A stretch of DNA of 64,000 bases from Hypomesus transpacificus. Lineage: Eukaryota; Chordata; Actinopteri; Osmeriformes; Osmeridae. Positions within the stretch are counted from its first letter, which is position 1, and each line of letters opens with the position of its first letter. The stretch spans positions 928,449 through 992,448 of the forward strand of contig NC_061067.1 of the NCBI RefSeq assembly GCF_021917145.1, read 5' to 3'. Shown piece after piece: positions 1-10,862 of the stretch. The position numbers were made by a program, and so were the translations under genes. Below the pieces are notes generated by a model, which saw nothing but the letters and a program-made list of their open reading frames with translations, searched no databases and had not been told where the DNA came from.

Positions 1-75
1 TTGATCACCCGCACAGGGAAACTTTCCCTGATGAAATATTCAGAACCTTGCAAGTCTTGCTTTCTCACCAAGGAA

Positions 76-106
<31 letters not shown>

Positions 107-176
107 GGGAGAGGGAGAGGGAGAGGGAGAGGGAGAGGGAGAGGGAGAGGGAGAGGGAGAGGGAGAGGGAGAGGGA

Positions 177-220
<44 letters not shown>

Positions 221-587
221 CAGAGAGAGACAGAGAGAGAAAGAGAAAAAAAAGTTAGAAACAGAGAAGAGTAGTTGTGGAAAAAAAAGGGCAGAAATGT
301 AGACAGATAAATGGTAGCGGTGATGGGTTTGGAGAATCTACTATACAGAAGTGAGGTCGGTAAGGATGGACAGACTAGTAGGTGCTGTGTGATGGAACAG
401 ACCCCGGGCAGCACCTCACTAGACCTGCACAGGGGGCCAGCCTGGGGGCCTGTTAGACATCCCACCTTGGCACTCTTCCATACTCTACCTGTATTCATAG
501 AAAGGTCAACAGGGGTCACCGACAGTAGCCCCCGCCCCCTCTCCTGGTCGTCAGGGCGATGTCCCCCCCCCCACCCTGGCCTGGCAG
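1..587. repeat. (GA)n/(GAGGGA)n low-complexity tract and ccdc191 intron sequence
   Basis: Positions 70-250 are an almost pure GA purine tract with GAGGGA units. Long open frames through it on both strands are composed of this repeat and are not genes. The rest, up to the splice acceptor at 586-587, looks like intron of ccdc191. I could not place a further upstream coding exon here. Confidence 0.7.
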
Positions 588-2317
588 GTGACGCGTCGCC
601 ACGCGGAGCTGACCCCCCGGGAGCTCCGCCGTACGCAGCAGAGGGGGAAGGAGGGCGCGGCCAGCGCCCCCCGGAGTCGGAGCGCGGAACTGCGCGGCGG
701 CGGGTTCCACCATCGCCACGCCAACCAGCAGCACACCATCCAGGAGCAGAGGAGGCTGCTGCGGGAGCAGGAGGAGCAGATCGCCAGGCTGCAGGAGGAG
801 AAGAGCATGCTGGGACTGAAGCAGGAGCTCCAGAGAGCCGCGCTGACGCTCCCAGTGTCTAAAGGCCCGCCCTCTGATCCCGAGGAGCCGAGGTAAAGCC
901 CCATGCAGCAGGAACAGAGGTAAAGCCCCATGCAGCAGGAGCAGAGGTAAAGCCCCATGCAGCAGGAGCAGAGGTAAAGCCCCATGCAGCAGGAGCAGAG
1001 GTAAAGCCCCATGCAGCAGGAGCAGAGGTAAAGCCCCATGCAGCAGGAGCAGAGGTAAAGCCCCATGCAGCAGGAGCAGAGGTAAAGCCCCATGCAGCAG
1101 GAGCAGAGGTAAAGCCCCATGCAGCAGGAGCCGAGGTAAAGCCCCATGCAGCAGGAGCCGAGGTAAAGCCCCATGCAGCAGGAGCCTCACGTCGCGTGTG
1201 TGAGCGTGGGTCTGTGCTCTCAGGCCCTGACTGTTGGCTGTTTATCGCCTGCCAATTCAACCAGGCCGCTAGGTGTATCCCGAGATTGAATTGGCCCTTA
1301 TTGTATTTAACTAGCTCCAGTATATTGGTTTCGATTGTGAAGGCTTCCAGCCTGTGGATGTTCTGACTGTGTCCTGCTTTGGGGGCCTGTGTGGGGAGGG
1401 ATCCCAAACGGACCTTCCCTGGCGTGCCTGGACTTGCATCAGCTTACTCTGGTTAGAAGTTAGTCTTTTGAAGACACAAAAGGATATCAGTGTGAGAGCT
1501 GTAATTATAAATGAACATTGCGGTGATGGTTTGACTGAAATCAAGCGTCGGCCTCGTCGGAATAAATACACCAGGGAGAAGTTATATTAAAACAATAAAG
1601 CATCGCGTCCTAATATGAATGCAGCTCACTGTGTCCTTATTCTAGATTTACTGGGGTGATAACGGTAAACTGTACCATGCATTTAAATAAACCCCTAAAA
1701 CGTGCCCACTGAAAGCTCTCACTAATTAAAAGTGATGCATTGATTTGGAATGAGGGCTCCGGGCGTGTGTTCCACTGGAGACGAGTTTCAGACGGGCTGC
1801 CTGTGGGGTCGACAGGGATCGTTGTAGAGAAGGGTGAATCTATAGAGGGTGAATATTTCATGATTTGCATTCCTGGTTTCAGGGTGAAGTCTGTTTTCTC
1901 TCTGTTCCAGAGCTTGCGGCATCTCGAGGGACCACGCCGGCCTCTGCTTGCCCCGCCGGAAACCACCTGTCCGTCATCCCGGCCCACATCTCGCCGTCAT
2001 GGGTCAGGCCTCACATTCCCCTCCTCCTGATTAGAGATGAACAACAAACACACACACACGCTACACACACGTGTACACTAGGCGTTCCGATTGGCTGGTC
2101 ACAAAACTTCCAGTCAGGGTTTTTTTATTTATTTTTTATAATGGGAACTAAATAAAAGTAAGTACATAAAAAAGTAAATACTAATTTCATGGTTGTGAGT
2201 CTGATGTATAGCTGCAGCCTTTGCAGTGCAATAAAACAAGATTTAAAGTTTTACTCTCTGTTGAACTCCATTTGGCTTAAATTACAACTGTGGGAGGAAT
2301 AGGAAGAGACAGACCCC

Positions 2318-2366
<49 letters not shown>

Positions 2367-4309
2367 CTCTCTTCTTTCTAAAGCCTCAGAGGAACACGAA
2401 CACACCATAATGTATTCGCCCAGATCTGTGTCTTCATCACCCCTTCTCTCTCTCCACACAGCGATGGAAGAGCGGGCTCGTCTGCGCGCCGAACGCAGGA
2501 GGGAGGTGGAGGAGATGAAGAGAACAAGGGAGGAAGAGAGACTGGTGAGAGGTGGAGGAGATGAAGAGAACAAGGGAGGAAGAGAGACTGGAGAGAGGTG
2601 GAGGAATTAGATGAGAGGCAGGCCAGCAGGGTGGTGCAAAACAGAAGTGCTCAGTGGGTCTACAGGAAAGCGTCCAGCTCTCATGAGGATACGTCAGGAG
2701 GTTGTGTATCTGGAGGTTGTGTATCTGGAGGTTGTGTATCTGGAGGTTGTGTATCTGGAGGTTGTGTATCTGGAGGTTGTGAGGGTGACAATTAACTGTT
2801 GCCTGGAGTGTATTAATACAGCCCACGGGGGGTGGGGGGGTGTGGGGTTGAAGACACAGCTGTTCACCAAAGCCAGTGTGGGCTCGTGTTCTTCAGCATT
2901 GTGAAAGGATGACATGTCCTGTCCAGGCCCAGATGAAGGCAGCACAGGATGAGAGACAGAGGGAAGAGGAGGAGGAGAGACGCCGTGCGGTGGAGAGGAG
3001 GAGAGAGGAGAGGACGCAGGAGAAAGAGGTGAACAACCTTTCTACGTTTCATTACAGCAACCAGCCACAGCCTCCACATTCAGACACATGAATCAGAATC
3101 CATGAAGCCGTCGTCTTCTGTGTGTGTGACTCATGGAAGTTCGTCCCTGTGACAACTCTCAGTACTTGCAAAGTGAGAAAGTATGTGTACCGTTTGCGTG
3201 CGTGCGTGCGTGTGTGTGTGTGTCGACAGAGGGAACAGGAAAAACACAGGCGTTTGGAGCTGGAACGCCAACTTCAGGTAGAGGCCCAGCAGCACTACCA
3301 CCGAACCCTGTTACTACGGCGAGGCCTGGCGCCATGGAAACGCCTCGTCAGCCTGGGCCGAGACAAAGCACAGGTAATCAGACACACACACTGTACAGGG
3401 GACTGAAGAGCAAAATAAGAACAAAAACAATGCTACATTGACTATACAGACAAAACGCAACTGGAATCAGACAGTGCTTTGATGATGTTTACAGAGCGGA
3501 GGCTTCAACACCTGCCTGAGAACTGAAGGAATGGGGAAATGGACAGAAGGATAGAAAATGAAAGGGGAATGTGTGCGTGTGTGTGTGTGGGGGGGGGGGG
3601 GGGGGGGGGGGGACTGTGTGGGTAAAAGGAGCTGGGGGAGAGAAATGATTGAGCAGATTAATTGAGGCCGAGGATTTCAAGATGGTGGAACTTCTCAGGA
3701 ATATTTTTCCAGCTCTGCAACCTTGAGAATTCATTGCTTGTTAAATATCAATTTTTATATCAGCAACTCCATTGTTTGTTTTTTTGAGCAATTTGTATGG
3801 TTACTGGATGGTAAAACAAATTATTGAACAAAATCTGCACCCAATTTGGATAAGAAAATGTTGATTTTGGCTCCACAGGCTTTTGTGCTATCCCATAATT
3901 GTCTTTACCTGGCACCAGAGTACAGGTCTAGACATGGTCAAAATGTGCATGAAGCTTCAGTATTGTCTTTCAATCCTTTCCAGCTGGCAGTGAGCCATTA
4001 TGGGCATGCTCTCTTGAGACAGTGCATCCTGTCCTGGCAGCAGGTCGCAGGCGAGGCCCAGGCTCAGAAACGGGCCTCTGCTGACCAACTGCATCAGCAC
4101 ATTCTGCTACGCAGGAGCCTGTGCAGCTGGAAGAGGGTACGCACCACACACACACACCTGTCTGTTTAATACACACACACACCTGTCTGTTTAATACACA
4201 CACACACCTGTCTGTTTAATACACACACACACCTGTCTGTTTAACACACACACCTGTCTGTTTAATACACACACACATCTACTGTCTATTTAACACATAA
4301 AACACAGAC

Positions 4310-4383
<74 letters not shown>

Positions 4384-5736
4384 TGTGCGCGCGCAGCTAA
4401 AGGACCAGCGTGAGATCCTGGCGGGTCGGGCGGAACGCTTCCACCGCACACACACTCTGAGGAGGGTTTTGACACTGCTGCTGGATCATGTGACCCAGGA
4501 GAGGCTGAGGGACTGGGACCAGCAGCAGCAGGCTAACCAGCACAGTGACAGGTCTGTTGTCCTATTCTGTTGTCCTGTCTGTTGTCCTACTCTGTTGTTC
4601 TAGTCTGTTGTCCTATCTGTAGTCTTGGTCTGTATTCTTATCTGTAGTCTTGGTCTGTAGTTATGTCTGTAGTCTTGGTCTGTAGACGTCTCTGTAGTCC
4701 TGTTTGTTGTCCTGGTCTGTGGAAACTTGTAGAGGGTTTCCTTCAGCTCTCCATACTAGCCTGACAGGAAGGTTCTTTCAGCTCTCCATACTAGCCTGAC
4801 AGGAAGGTTCTTTCAGCTCTTCATACTAGCCTGACAGGAAGGTTCTTTCAGCTCTCCATACTAGCCTGACAGGAAGGTTCTTTCAGCTCTTCATACTAGC
4901 CTGACAGGAAGGTTCTTTCAGCTCTCCATACTAGCCTGACAGGAAGGTTCTTTCAGCTCTTCATACTAGCCTGACAGGAAGGTTCTTTTAGCTCTTCATA
5001 CTAGCCTGACAGGAAGGTTCTTTCAGCTCTTCATACTAGCCTGACAGGAAGGTTCTTTCAGCTCTTCATACTAGCCTGACAGGAAGGTTCCTTCAGCTCT
5101 TCATACTAGCCTGACAGGAAGGTTCTTTTAGCTCTTCATACTAGCCTGACAGGAAGGTTCTTTCAGCTCTCCATACTAGCCTGACAGGAAAGTTCTTTTA
5201 GCTCTTCATACTAGCCTGACAGGAAGGTTCTTTCAGCTCTTCATACTAGCCTGACAGGAAGGTTCTTTCAGCTCTTCATACTAGCCTGACAGGAAGGTTT
5301 CTTTAGCTCTTCATACTAGCCTGACAGGAAGGTTCCCAGTGAAGGACACCTGCTGCTAGACCTGATCAAACTAGAGGCCGTTCAATGGAGGCAGAATTAT
5401 TTTCCGATTGGCCGCCCTAAGCTTCTCACCACACGCCATTTCATTAGATCATTATAGTATTTACTGTATAAGGATGTTCTGCCTCAAAAGTTAGATTTCT
5501 TTGACATTCCCCTGAATGTTTGATTTCCAATATCTTGCCTTTTTAATGTGTCACTGTGTGTGTGTGTCAGACGATCGTTGCAGAGCTGCTTCCAGGCCTG
5601 GCGGAGGTTTCCACGGCAGCAGCGTGAGGAGAGAGAGAAGGAGTTCCGTCGGCAGCAGTTGAGACGCAGAGTGGCTGAGGTCCTCCCTGACTTCCACTGC
5701 TCCCGTCTGCAGAGCCTCTGGGAACCCCCCACCTGA
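588..5736 (+). CDS. ccdc191: Coiled-coil domain-containing protein 191 (3' part of gene, 8 exons)
   Basis: The gene enters from the left, so the N-terminal half lies outside the window. Phase-consistent exons are 588-892, 1911-2002, 2462-2544, 2927-3028, 3230-3373, 3984-4136, 4397-4551 and 5571-5736 (stop TGA), giving about 399 codons. The protein is charged and coiled-coil rich. It contains HAMEERARLRAERRR-like, HYHRTLLLRRGLAPWKR-like and RRQQLRRRVAEVLPDF-like blocks that I recognise from vertebrate CCDC191 (KIAA1407), a protein with SFI1-like Arg/Trp repeats of poorly known function. The 92-nt exon at 1911-2002 is needed to reconcile the phase-2 end of the first exon with the phase-1 entry of the third. 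AATAAA at 6000-6005 is the likely poly(A) signal. Three introns carry minisatellites at or near splice sites. Family and exon calls are strong; the first listed exon is not the gene start. Confidence 0.88.
891..1187 (+). repeat. 27-bp minisatellite, 11 copies, containing the ccdc191 splice donor
   Basis: The unit begins aggtaaagccccatgcagca and is 27 bp. It repeats 11 times from 891 to 1187 with very few substitutions. Its first two bases are the last two bases of the exon ending at 892, so each unit repeats the AG|GTAAAG donor. A donor after the first would bring an in-frame TAA into the message. Confidence 0.95.
2505..2602 (+). repeat. 46-bp direct duplication of exon end plus donor
   Basis: The segment 2505-2550 covers the last 40 bases of the ccdc191 exon 2462-2544 and its GTGAGA donor. 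It is repeated at 2551-2596, and a third partial unit starts at 2597. In the second copy the donor has lost its T (actggagaga instead of actggtgaga), leaving only the first copy able to splice. Confidence 0.9.
2698..2787 (+). repeat. 15-bp minisatellite in ccdc191 intron
   Basis: About six copies of gaggttgtgtatctg lie in the intron between exons 2462-2544 and 2927-3028. Confidence 0.9.
4145..4390 (+). repeat. CA-rich minisatellite and (GT)n microsatellite in ccdc191 intron
   Basis: From about 8 bases after the donor at 4137 there are repeated units of cacacctgtctgtttaata with variable (AC)n. A pure GT/GC run at 4312-4394 follows and leads straight into the acceptor at 4396, so the intron is essentially all repeat. 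Confidence 0.9.
4552..5335 (+). repeat. Ctgt-rich repeat and 35-bp minisatellite (about 17 copies) filling the last ccdc191 intron
   Basis: The donor at 4552 is followed at once by variants of tctgttgtcct up to about 4720. From about 4740 to 5335 a 35-bp unit (core ctagcctgacaggaaggtt, then ctttcag) repeats about 17 times. Every unit pairs a branchpoint-like ctgac with a ttctttcag acceptor-like end. The true acceptor is at 5569-5570. Confidence 0.92.
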
Positions 5737-5883
5737 CAGGACCCACAACCACACACACACACACTCTCACACACACACACTCACACACACGCATACACTC
5801 TCACACACACACACTCAATCACTCACACACTCAATCACTCACACACTCACAACACACACTCACACACACACAACACACACACA

Positions 5884-5927
<44 letters not shown>

Positions 5928-6861
5928 CTCTCACTCACACCCAAAATGCTGTTGTGATGAGCAGGGTACCCCCTGCTTTTAAATTTTTCCATCACTGTAA
6001 ATAAAGTTATAAAGTGTAGGATTGTAAAGCGGTCTTGCCTTTCATTGTCCAATCTACTTTTCAAACCATTACATGTATTTGTGTGTTTTGTTTTTTTCGA
6101 AACTATTTAATTCTAATTCAGTTTGACAAACCTTGAGAGCATAAAACATAATTACGCTTTGTTTGTTTAGCCTTCTGTTCTCTCCTTTTTTGTCATGTTT
6201 AATGCAACCGCACACTTTCCAAACACAAATCATCCAGAACAAACCGCTTCTCCAGAGGTCAATCAATGTGATTCTGTTTGTGACAAAAACACACAACCTG
6301 TTTATTTCTGATGAGAGCGCAGACTTCACATGAATCCTCAGCTACACCTTCATGCAGCAGCATTAATCAGTCTTTAAAAGAACCCTGGGGCTCTATTTTT
6401 GGTCACAAACCTAACAAGGCACCCAGAACTCAGGGAGAAGGAATGTGGCCATGAATGATGAGGAGCTGGTGTGTGGAAGATGGAGAGATCGATGGAGAGA
6501 TAGGTGAACGGTGCGGGGAGAGGAGAGTAGAGGAAAAGGTCAGTAGGACAGACAAAGATGGAGGCTGGAGATTGCAGGTGTCAGTCATTCCTGTAACCGG
6601 TGGCAGATCATTATGGTCTGTTGTCGTGTGGTTCAAGGTCACGGACAGACGTGCTGGCTAGTCTTCACAAGACAGTGTTGGCCTGGCCTTAGCCTATAGT
6701 GTCTCATGTGGTGTAGCTGTATGGGCAGTCTGGCCAAGCTGGAGGAGGGTGGACAGGCATCCCTGCTATGCTGCCATGCTGCCACCCTGTGGTGATAATC
6801 AGAACTGCAGCAACAGCTCAAAAAAAAGGTCTGGTCCTTTCATCACTCCGGTCACAATTCT
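5737..6861. other. Convergent 3' UTRs and intergenic spacer (ccdc191 / zdhhc23)
   Basis: Positions 5740-5935 are the (CA)n-rich 3' UTR of ccdc191, with AATAAA at 6000-6005. TTTATT at 6301-6306 is a possible minus-strand poly(A) signal for zdhhc23. I see no further gene here; the open frames at 6069-6642 lack family features. Confidence 0.6.
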
Positions 6862-9641
6862 CTAGACCAAGTCAGTATGGCTGGGGGAGGGCGGGGGGTG
6901 GCCCATGGTTAGAAACTCCACCCAGTTGCTGCGGAAACCATGGGAGTAGACCCCGGTGTCCAGGACGAGGCCCCAGAGATGTCTGCGAGCCGTGTGGTCC
7001 CTGAGGGCCATGCGGAGCTCCCGCTCTGTGACGTTGGAGCTGACGTTCAGCAGCTGGAGGACCAGCAGGTGCAGCAGCCCTCCTGTCACCATGCTGCTGT
7101 ACCAGGCACAGGTGAAGCACAGCGCAGAGCTGCAAACAGCACATTTACATTTAGTCATTTAGCAGACGCTCTTATCCAGAGCGACTTACAGTAAGTACAG
7201 GGACATTCCCCCCGAGGCAAGTAGGGTGAAGTGCCTTGCCCAAGGACACAACATCATTTGGCACGGCCAGGAATTGATCTGGCAACCTTCAGATTACTAG
7301 CCCGATTCCCAAATCGTGCAGCCATCTGACTCCCTCACACACACACACACACACCACACACACATCATACACACACATACATTCATCATCATACACACAT
7401 CTGTTTTCTTTCTTTATTTCTTAATTTCCTCATAGAATGGGACATGTGTTAATATTTTAAATCAGTCCACACATTAATGTAATGCTGTATGTTGCTGTCT
7501 TGGAGCGAGGATTCCAGAATAATACAGTAACTAGAGCACAAATTACAAGAGGACAAAGCTGATTGAGTCAACAGTATGATAAATAAGCACTGTTGGCAGG
7601 TTGTAATCATAATCTCTTGAAGACTCAATTACAATCTCAATCAGCTCACACTGACTACCCCGATAATCTAGAGCCATCTAAAAATAGCCATGCTTTTAGT
7701 GACACTGAAGCAATTGCAAGGATCAGTTACATATTACGTGTTCTCTGGAGATTCTTAAGAGGCAATATGGCAGTGTGCCATAAGGTATTTGACTCACTAT
7801 TGATCTACTGTAAACTGGCCTATTTTCATCTGGGTAGGGATGTGTCTGTGTGTGTGTGTGCACTGTGTGTGTACCTGTATTGGTTGTAGACCCCAGGGCA
7901 GTAGAGCAAGGCGGTCAGGACGTTCTGTCGTGGACACACGCTTTGCAGTACCAGGCTGACCCCGTACAGAGAGGTCAACAGGAAGAGGACGAGCGTCAGC
8001 AGGAAGCTGCGATGATTGGCCTGTCCCACACAGTTGTTTATCCTGCCATCGGCATTGACGGACATGACACACACACACGTATAGACAAGACAGAACACTG
8101 TACTGAGACCCTAGGTTACACACACACAGCACGGCGCTTTTAACAATTGTAGTGATTCATGCAACGGTTACTGTCAGTCTATTTTTAACATACAGTTACT
8201 AATAGTTTAGACACGGTTAGAAATAATTTAATCCTAGAGCAACGAGTCATTCAGGCCAGACAGGAGCGGTCGACATGACATTAACTTCACACAGTAAAGC
8301 CTGCAGCTATACCGCTGCCTGTAAACAACAGTGAGGAAATGAAGGAGGTAGACGGTTCAAGTCTGACCCACCAGACACAGTGGTGGTCCATCCTCAGGAC
8401 GCAGAGCCCACAGATCCTGCAGTGGCCTGCCCTGGGAGGGCGGAGCAGCCTGCAGACGGAGCACCAGCCCCCCTGCCCCTCCGCCCCCTCCTCCCTCTGC
8501 TTCATCTCCTCCTCAGGCCGCTCGGACGACCCTGCCCGATGGGCGATCACGACCTCATGAGCTCCGTTGAAGGCGGGATCTCTGTCCGGCGGAGGGCTGT
8601 GATAGGTCACCGTGCTGTGTGCGTGGGCGGGGCTTGGCCGTACGTAGCCTGGCTGTCTCTTGGTGTGGTGCAGGGCCACCAGCGTGAGGACCATCCCCAG
8701 AGTCACCACCCCCAGCTGGAGCAGCCCAGTGTCCCCTCGCCAGTACACCTCCGAGAGGAACAGGAAGTACATGTAGGCCAGGGAGAACAGCGCCAGGCTT
8801 AGGAAGAAGAGGGTGCGGCCCTTCTTGCGGTGGGTGATGTAGTAGTACCACAACACCAGTACCGGCAGGGCAGTCAGTACTATCACCCCCAGCAGTGGGT
8901 GAAGGGCTGCCAGGTGCAGGAAGACAGGAAGTAACACGAGGGGCGGGACCACGGACAGGTCTGCCCGCCTGGCTCCGCCCCACAGCCAGGGAACACGGAC
9001 GCGGTCGGAGACGGTGTTCATCAGATGGGACATGGAGTCTGGCTTCTGAGGCTCCCTCTTTAACCATCTGAGGGAAGATAAAGAAAGCAAAGAAAGAACT
9101 CTGAATCATTATGTACACTGTTGCTCCCAAGAACCCAACAGCATATTTCTTCCCAAGCCCAATCGGAGAAAGCAATGGAAAATCAAGAGTATGTTTAGAA
9201 AAGTTGATAGGACTCTGGAGACAGTTCCATCATTTTACTGGGCTATTCATATTTAGTCATTTGGGAGGCATATATTGGAAAGGATAAGTTGGAGCCTTGA
9301 AGGCTACTCAGAGCGCAACCCTATTACAGCGCAACTATCACAGCGCAACCTATCACAGGGCAACCTATCACAGGGCAACCTATCACAGGGCAATCAATCA
9401 CCATGATACGGAGTGCATGTGCTACCCATCACAGCGGCACCCATTGTCAGGTGACCAAACATGATAAATGGGTGAATCTAGAAGGTGTCCCTCACCTGTC
9501 ACAGGCCTCATCCAGCTCCTCACATTCACAACAGCAGGCTGCCACGTGGCTCCGCCTCCCGTGGCTGTCCACATACTCACAGCAGCACAGAGACTCCTCC
9601 TCCTCCAGCACCTTATTGGTCGATTTGGCTTGTTTCTTCAT
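6862..9641 (-). CDS. zdhhc23: Palmitoyltransferase ZDHHC23
   Basis: Four coding exons on the minus strand: 9641-9496 (ATG at 9641), 9067-8372, 8042-7875 and 7129-6862 (TAG). Phases agree and give about 425 aa, close to mammalian ZDHHC23. The first exon encodes a Cys-rich [12 protein letters not shown]-type block. The second carries several hydrophobic membrane segments and most of the DHHC cysteine-rich domain ([20 protein letters not shown], then DHHCVW at about residues 276-281). The domain continues as [13 protein letters not shown] in the third exon. The catalytic DHHC cysteine and the zinc-binding Cys/His pattern are intact. ZDHHC enzymes transfer palmitate to cytoplasmic cysteines of target proteins at Golgi/ER membranes. 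A SINE lies directly upstream of the last exon. The 5' UTR continues to an acceptor at 9701-9702. Confidence 0.93.
7143..7335 (-). mobile_element. tRNA-headed SINE, copy 1 (zdhhc23 intron)
   Basis: Read on the minus strand it starts gggagtcagatggctg (A-box-like) and has a degenerate B-box. It then has the body with gccttgcccaaggaca and cgaggcaagtagg, and ends with the tail agcgtctgctaaatgactaa. The same sequence recurs four more times in this window. The tail ends about 12 bases before the acceptor of the last zdhhc23 exon. The fish family name (possibly V-SINE type) is an inference. Confidence 0.88.
9300..9395 (+). repeat. Short minisatellite, unit about 17 bp
   Basis: About five copies of cacagggcaacctat-type units lie in the zdhhc23 intron between coding exons 1 and 2. 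Confidence 0.8.
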
Positions 9642-10862
9642 GACGGATAGCCCGTCAGCCAATTAATGATGTCACGGCCTTACTGAAGATGTTCAGTCTC
9701 CTGGGAATTAACAGAGGGCTTGGTTACCATTAGTGTGTGTGTGTGTGTGTGTTGAGAAAAAGAGAGATACAAACAGAATGAGAGAAAGAGAAGGTGTATG
9801 GAGTCCATTCTCTTATGATGAATTCATTCCACTTAATGACCAGTGCAGGCAATAACGACATTGGAAACAAGAGTTTCTATTTGCAGCGCCAAATCAGATG
9901 CCAGCTCTTGATTATTCCAGGTATTTTTCATATGTAAATGTCACATTACTCATAAAAATGTCAGGAATATTTTGCTTAAGCATTCAGTAGTGACGCAACC
10001 GGTAATTTTCTAGTGTACCCCATTCCCCTGTATGCTCTCAATAATAAGAAGTAAGGTTAATGTGTCCCCAGTGATTCACCAACCAATGACTTATTTTTGT
10101 GATCACCATCTCTATGTCCCTGGCTTGTAGAATATCAGATGGGAGAGGAAAGGGAGACAAATACAAACATGTTTTAAGAAGTGTAGGAGAGGTTATAGTC
10201 ACAGAAAGAAACATAATATTCTTTAAATATGTACGATAGTCGATAGGAGATTCAGTAGGGTACCCTATGGGCATGCAGTATTGTTCACAAATTAAATTCC
10301 TTAAATTACTCAAGTGTGACTTCTAACGCTACAGTTAATGGAAATAAATAACATGTCATCTTTGTTGGTAAATTGATATCGCTGCAGAATTTTGCTATAG
10401 TCGAAAACGTAGTCTTGAGGCTATATCCTTGTAAAGCCTTCCTGGATGTAACTTGAGACAATGCTACACTGTTCTGAAAGTTAAGTAGCCTGTTGCTTGA
10501 AGAAGAAGCAGGATATTTCCGTTTATCTTCCTACATTTAACCTCGTCCTCTAGTCTACACCGACAAACATCGGCATAGACTTGAACATGTTCCAGTTCAA
10601 AAGGCGGCACTCAACTGTATGCGATGTTCTACTTCCTTGAAAAACAAAAACAGACAGAAACCAACCCTCGCCGCTAACGTCCAACCGCAATACATAAAAC
10701 GAATGAAAGTGGCAAATAGTATGTTTCCTACCTGCAAAACAAACTAGTTACATGTTGATACTGTTGAAAAGCCATGGATTTCGATTGATGCAATTTTCGG
10801 TGGATTCCGTCCACCCGGTGAGGTCGAGCGTGGGCTGTCGCTGCCTGGACGCATTCACTGGA
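9642..10862 (-). promoter_or_regulatory. zdhhc23: zdhhc23 5' UTR, first intron and probable promoter
   Basis: The 5' UTR of the ATG exon spans 9642-9700 behind a minus-strand acceptor. A cag|gtagga donor at 10730-10731 suggests a noncoding exon 1 of roughly 10732-10860, which would place the promoter near 10860. A (GT)n run lies near 9733. These are splice-signal inferences without transcript support. Confidence 0.5.

Noticed and set aside
40-519. Long frames through (GA)n/(CT)n tracts, also at 16172-16571, 25324-25967, 28755-29338, 59816-60347 and 63264-63977
   Set aside because: Their protein sequence is just the microsatellite read as Ser/Leu, Glu/Arg or Glu/Gly repeats.
891-1187. CRISPR-like regular repeats
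   Set aside because: Units are directly adjacent with no unique spacers and the context is a vertebrate gene; this is a minisatellite. The same holds for 4740-5335, 26001-26460 and 27118-27500.
8555-9175. Alternate frames over the zdhhc23 second exon (206 aa and 140 aa)
   Set aside because: The DHHC, membrane segments and splice phases all belong to the frame used in the zdhhc23 model.
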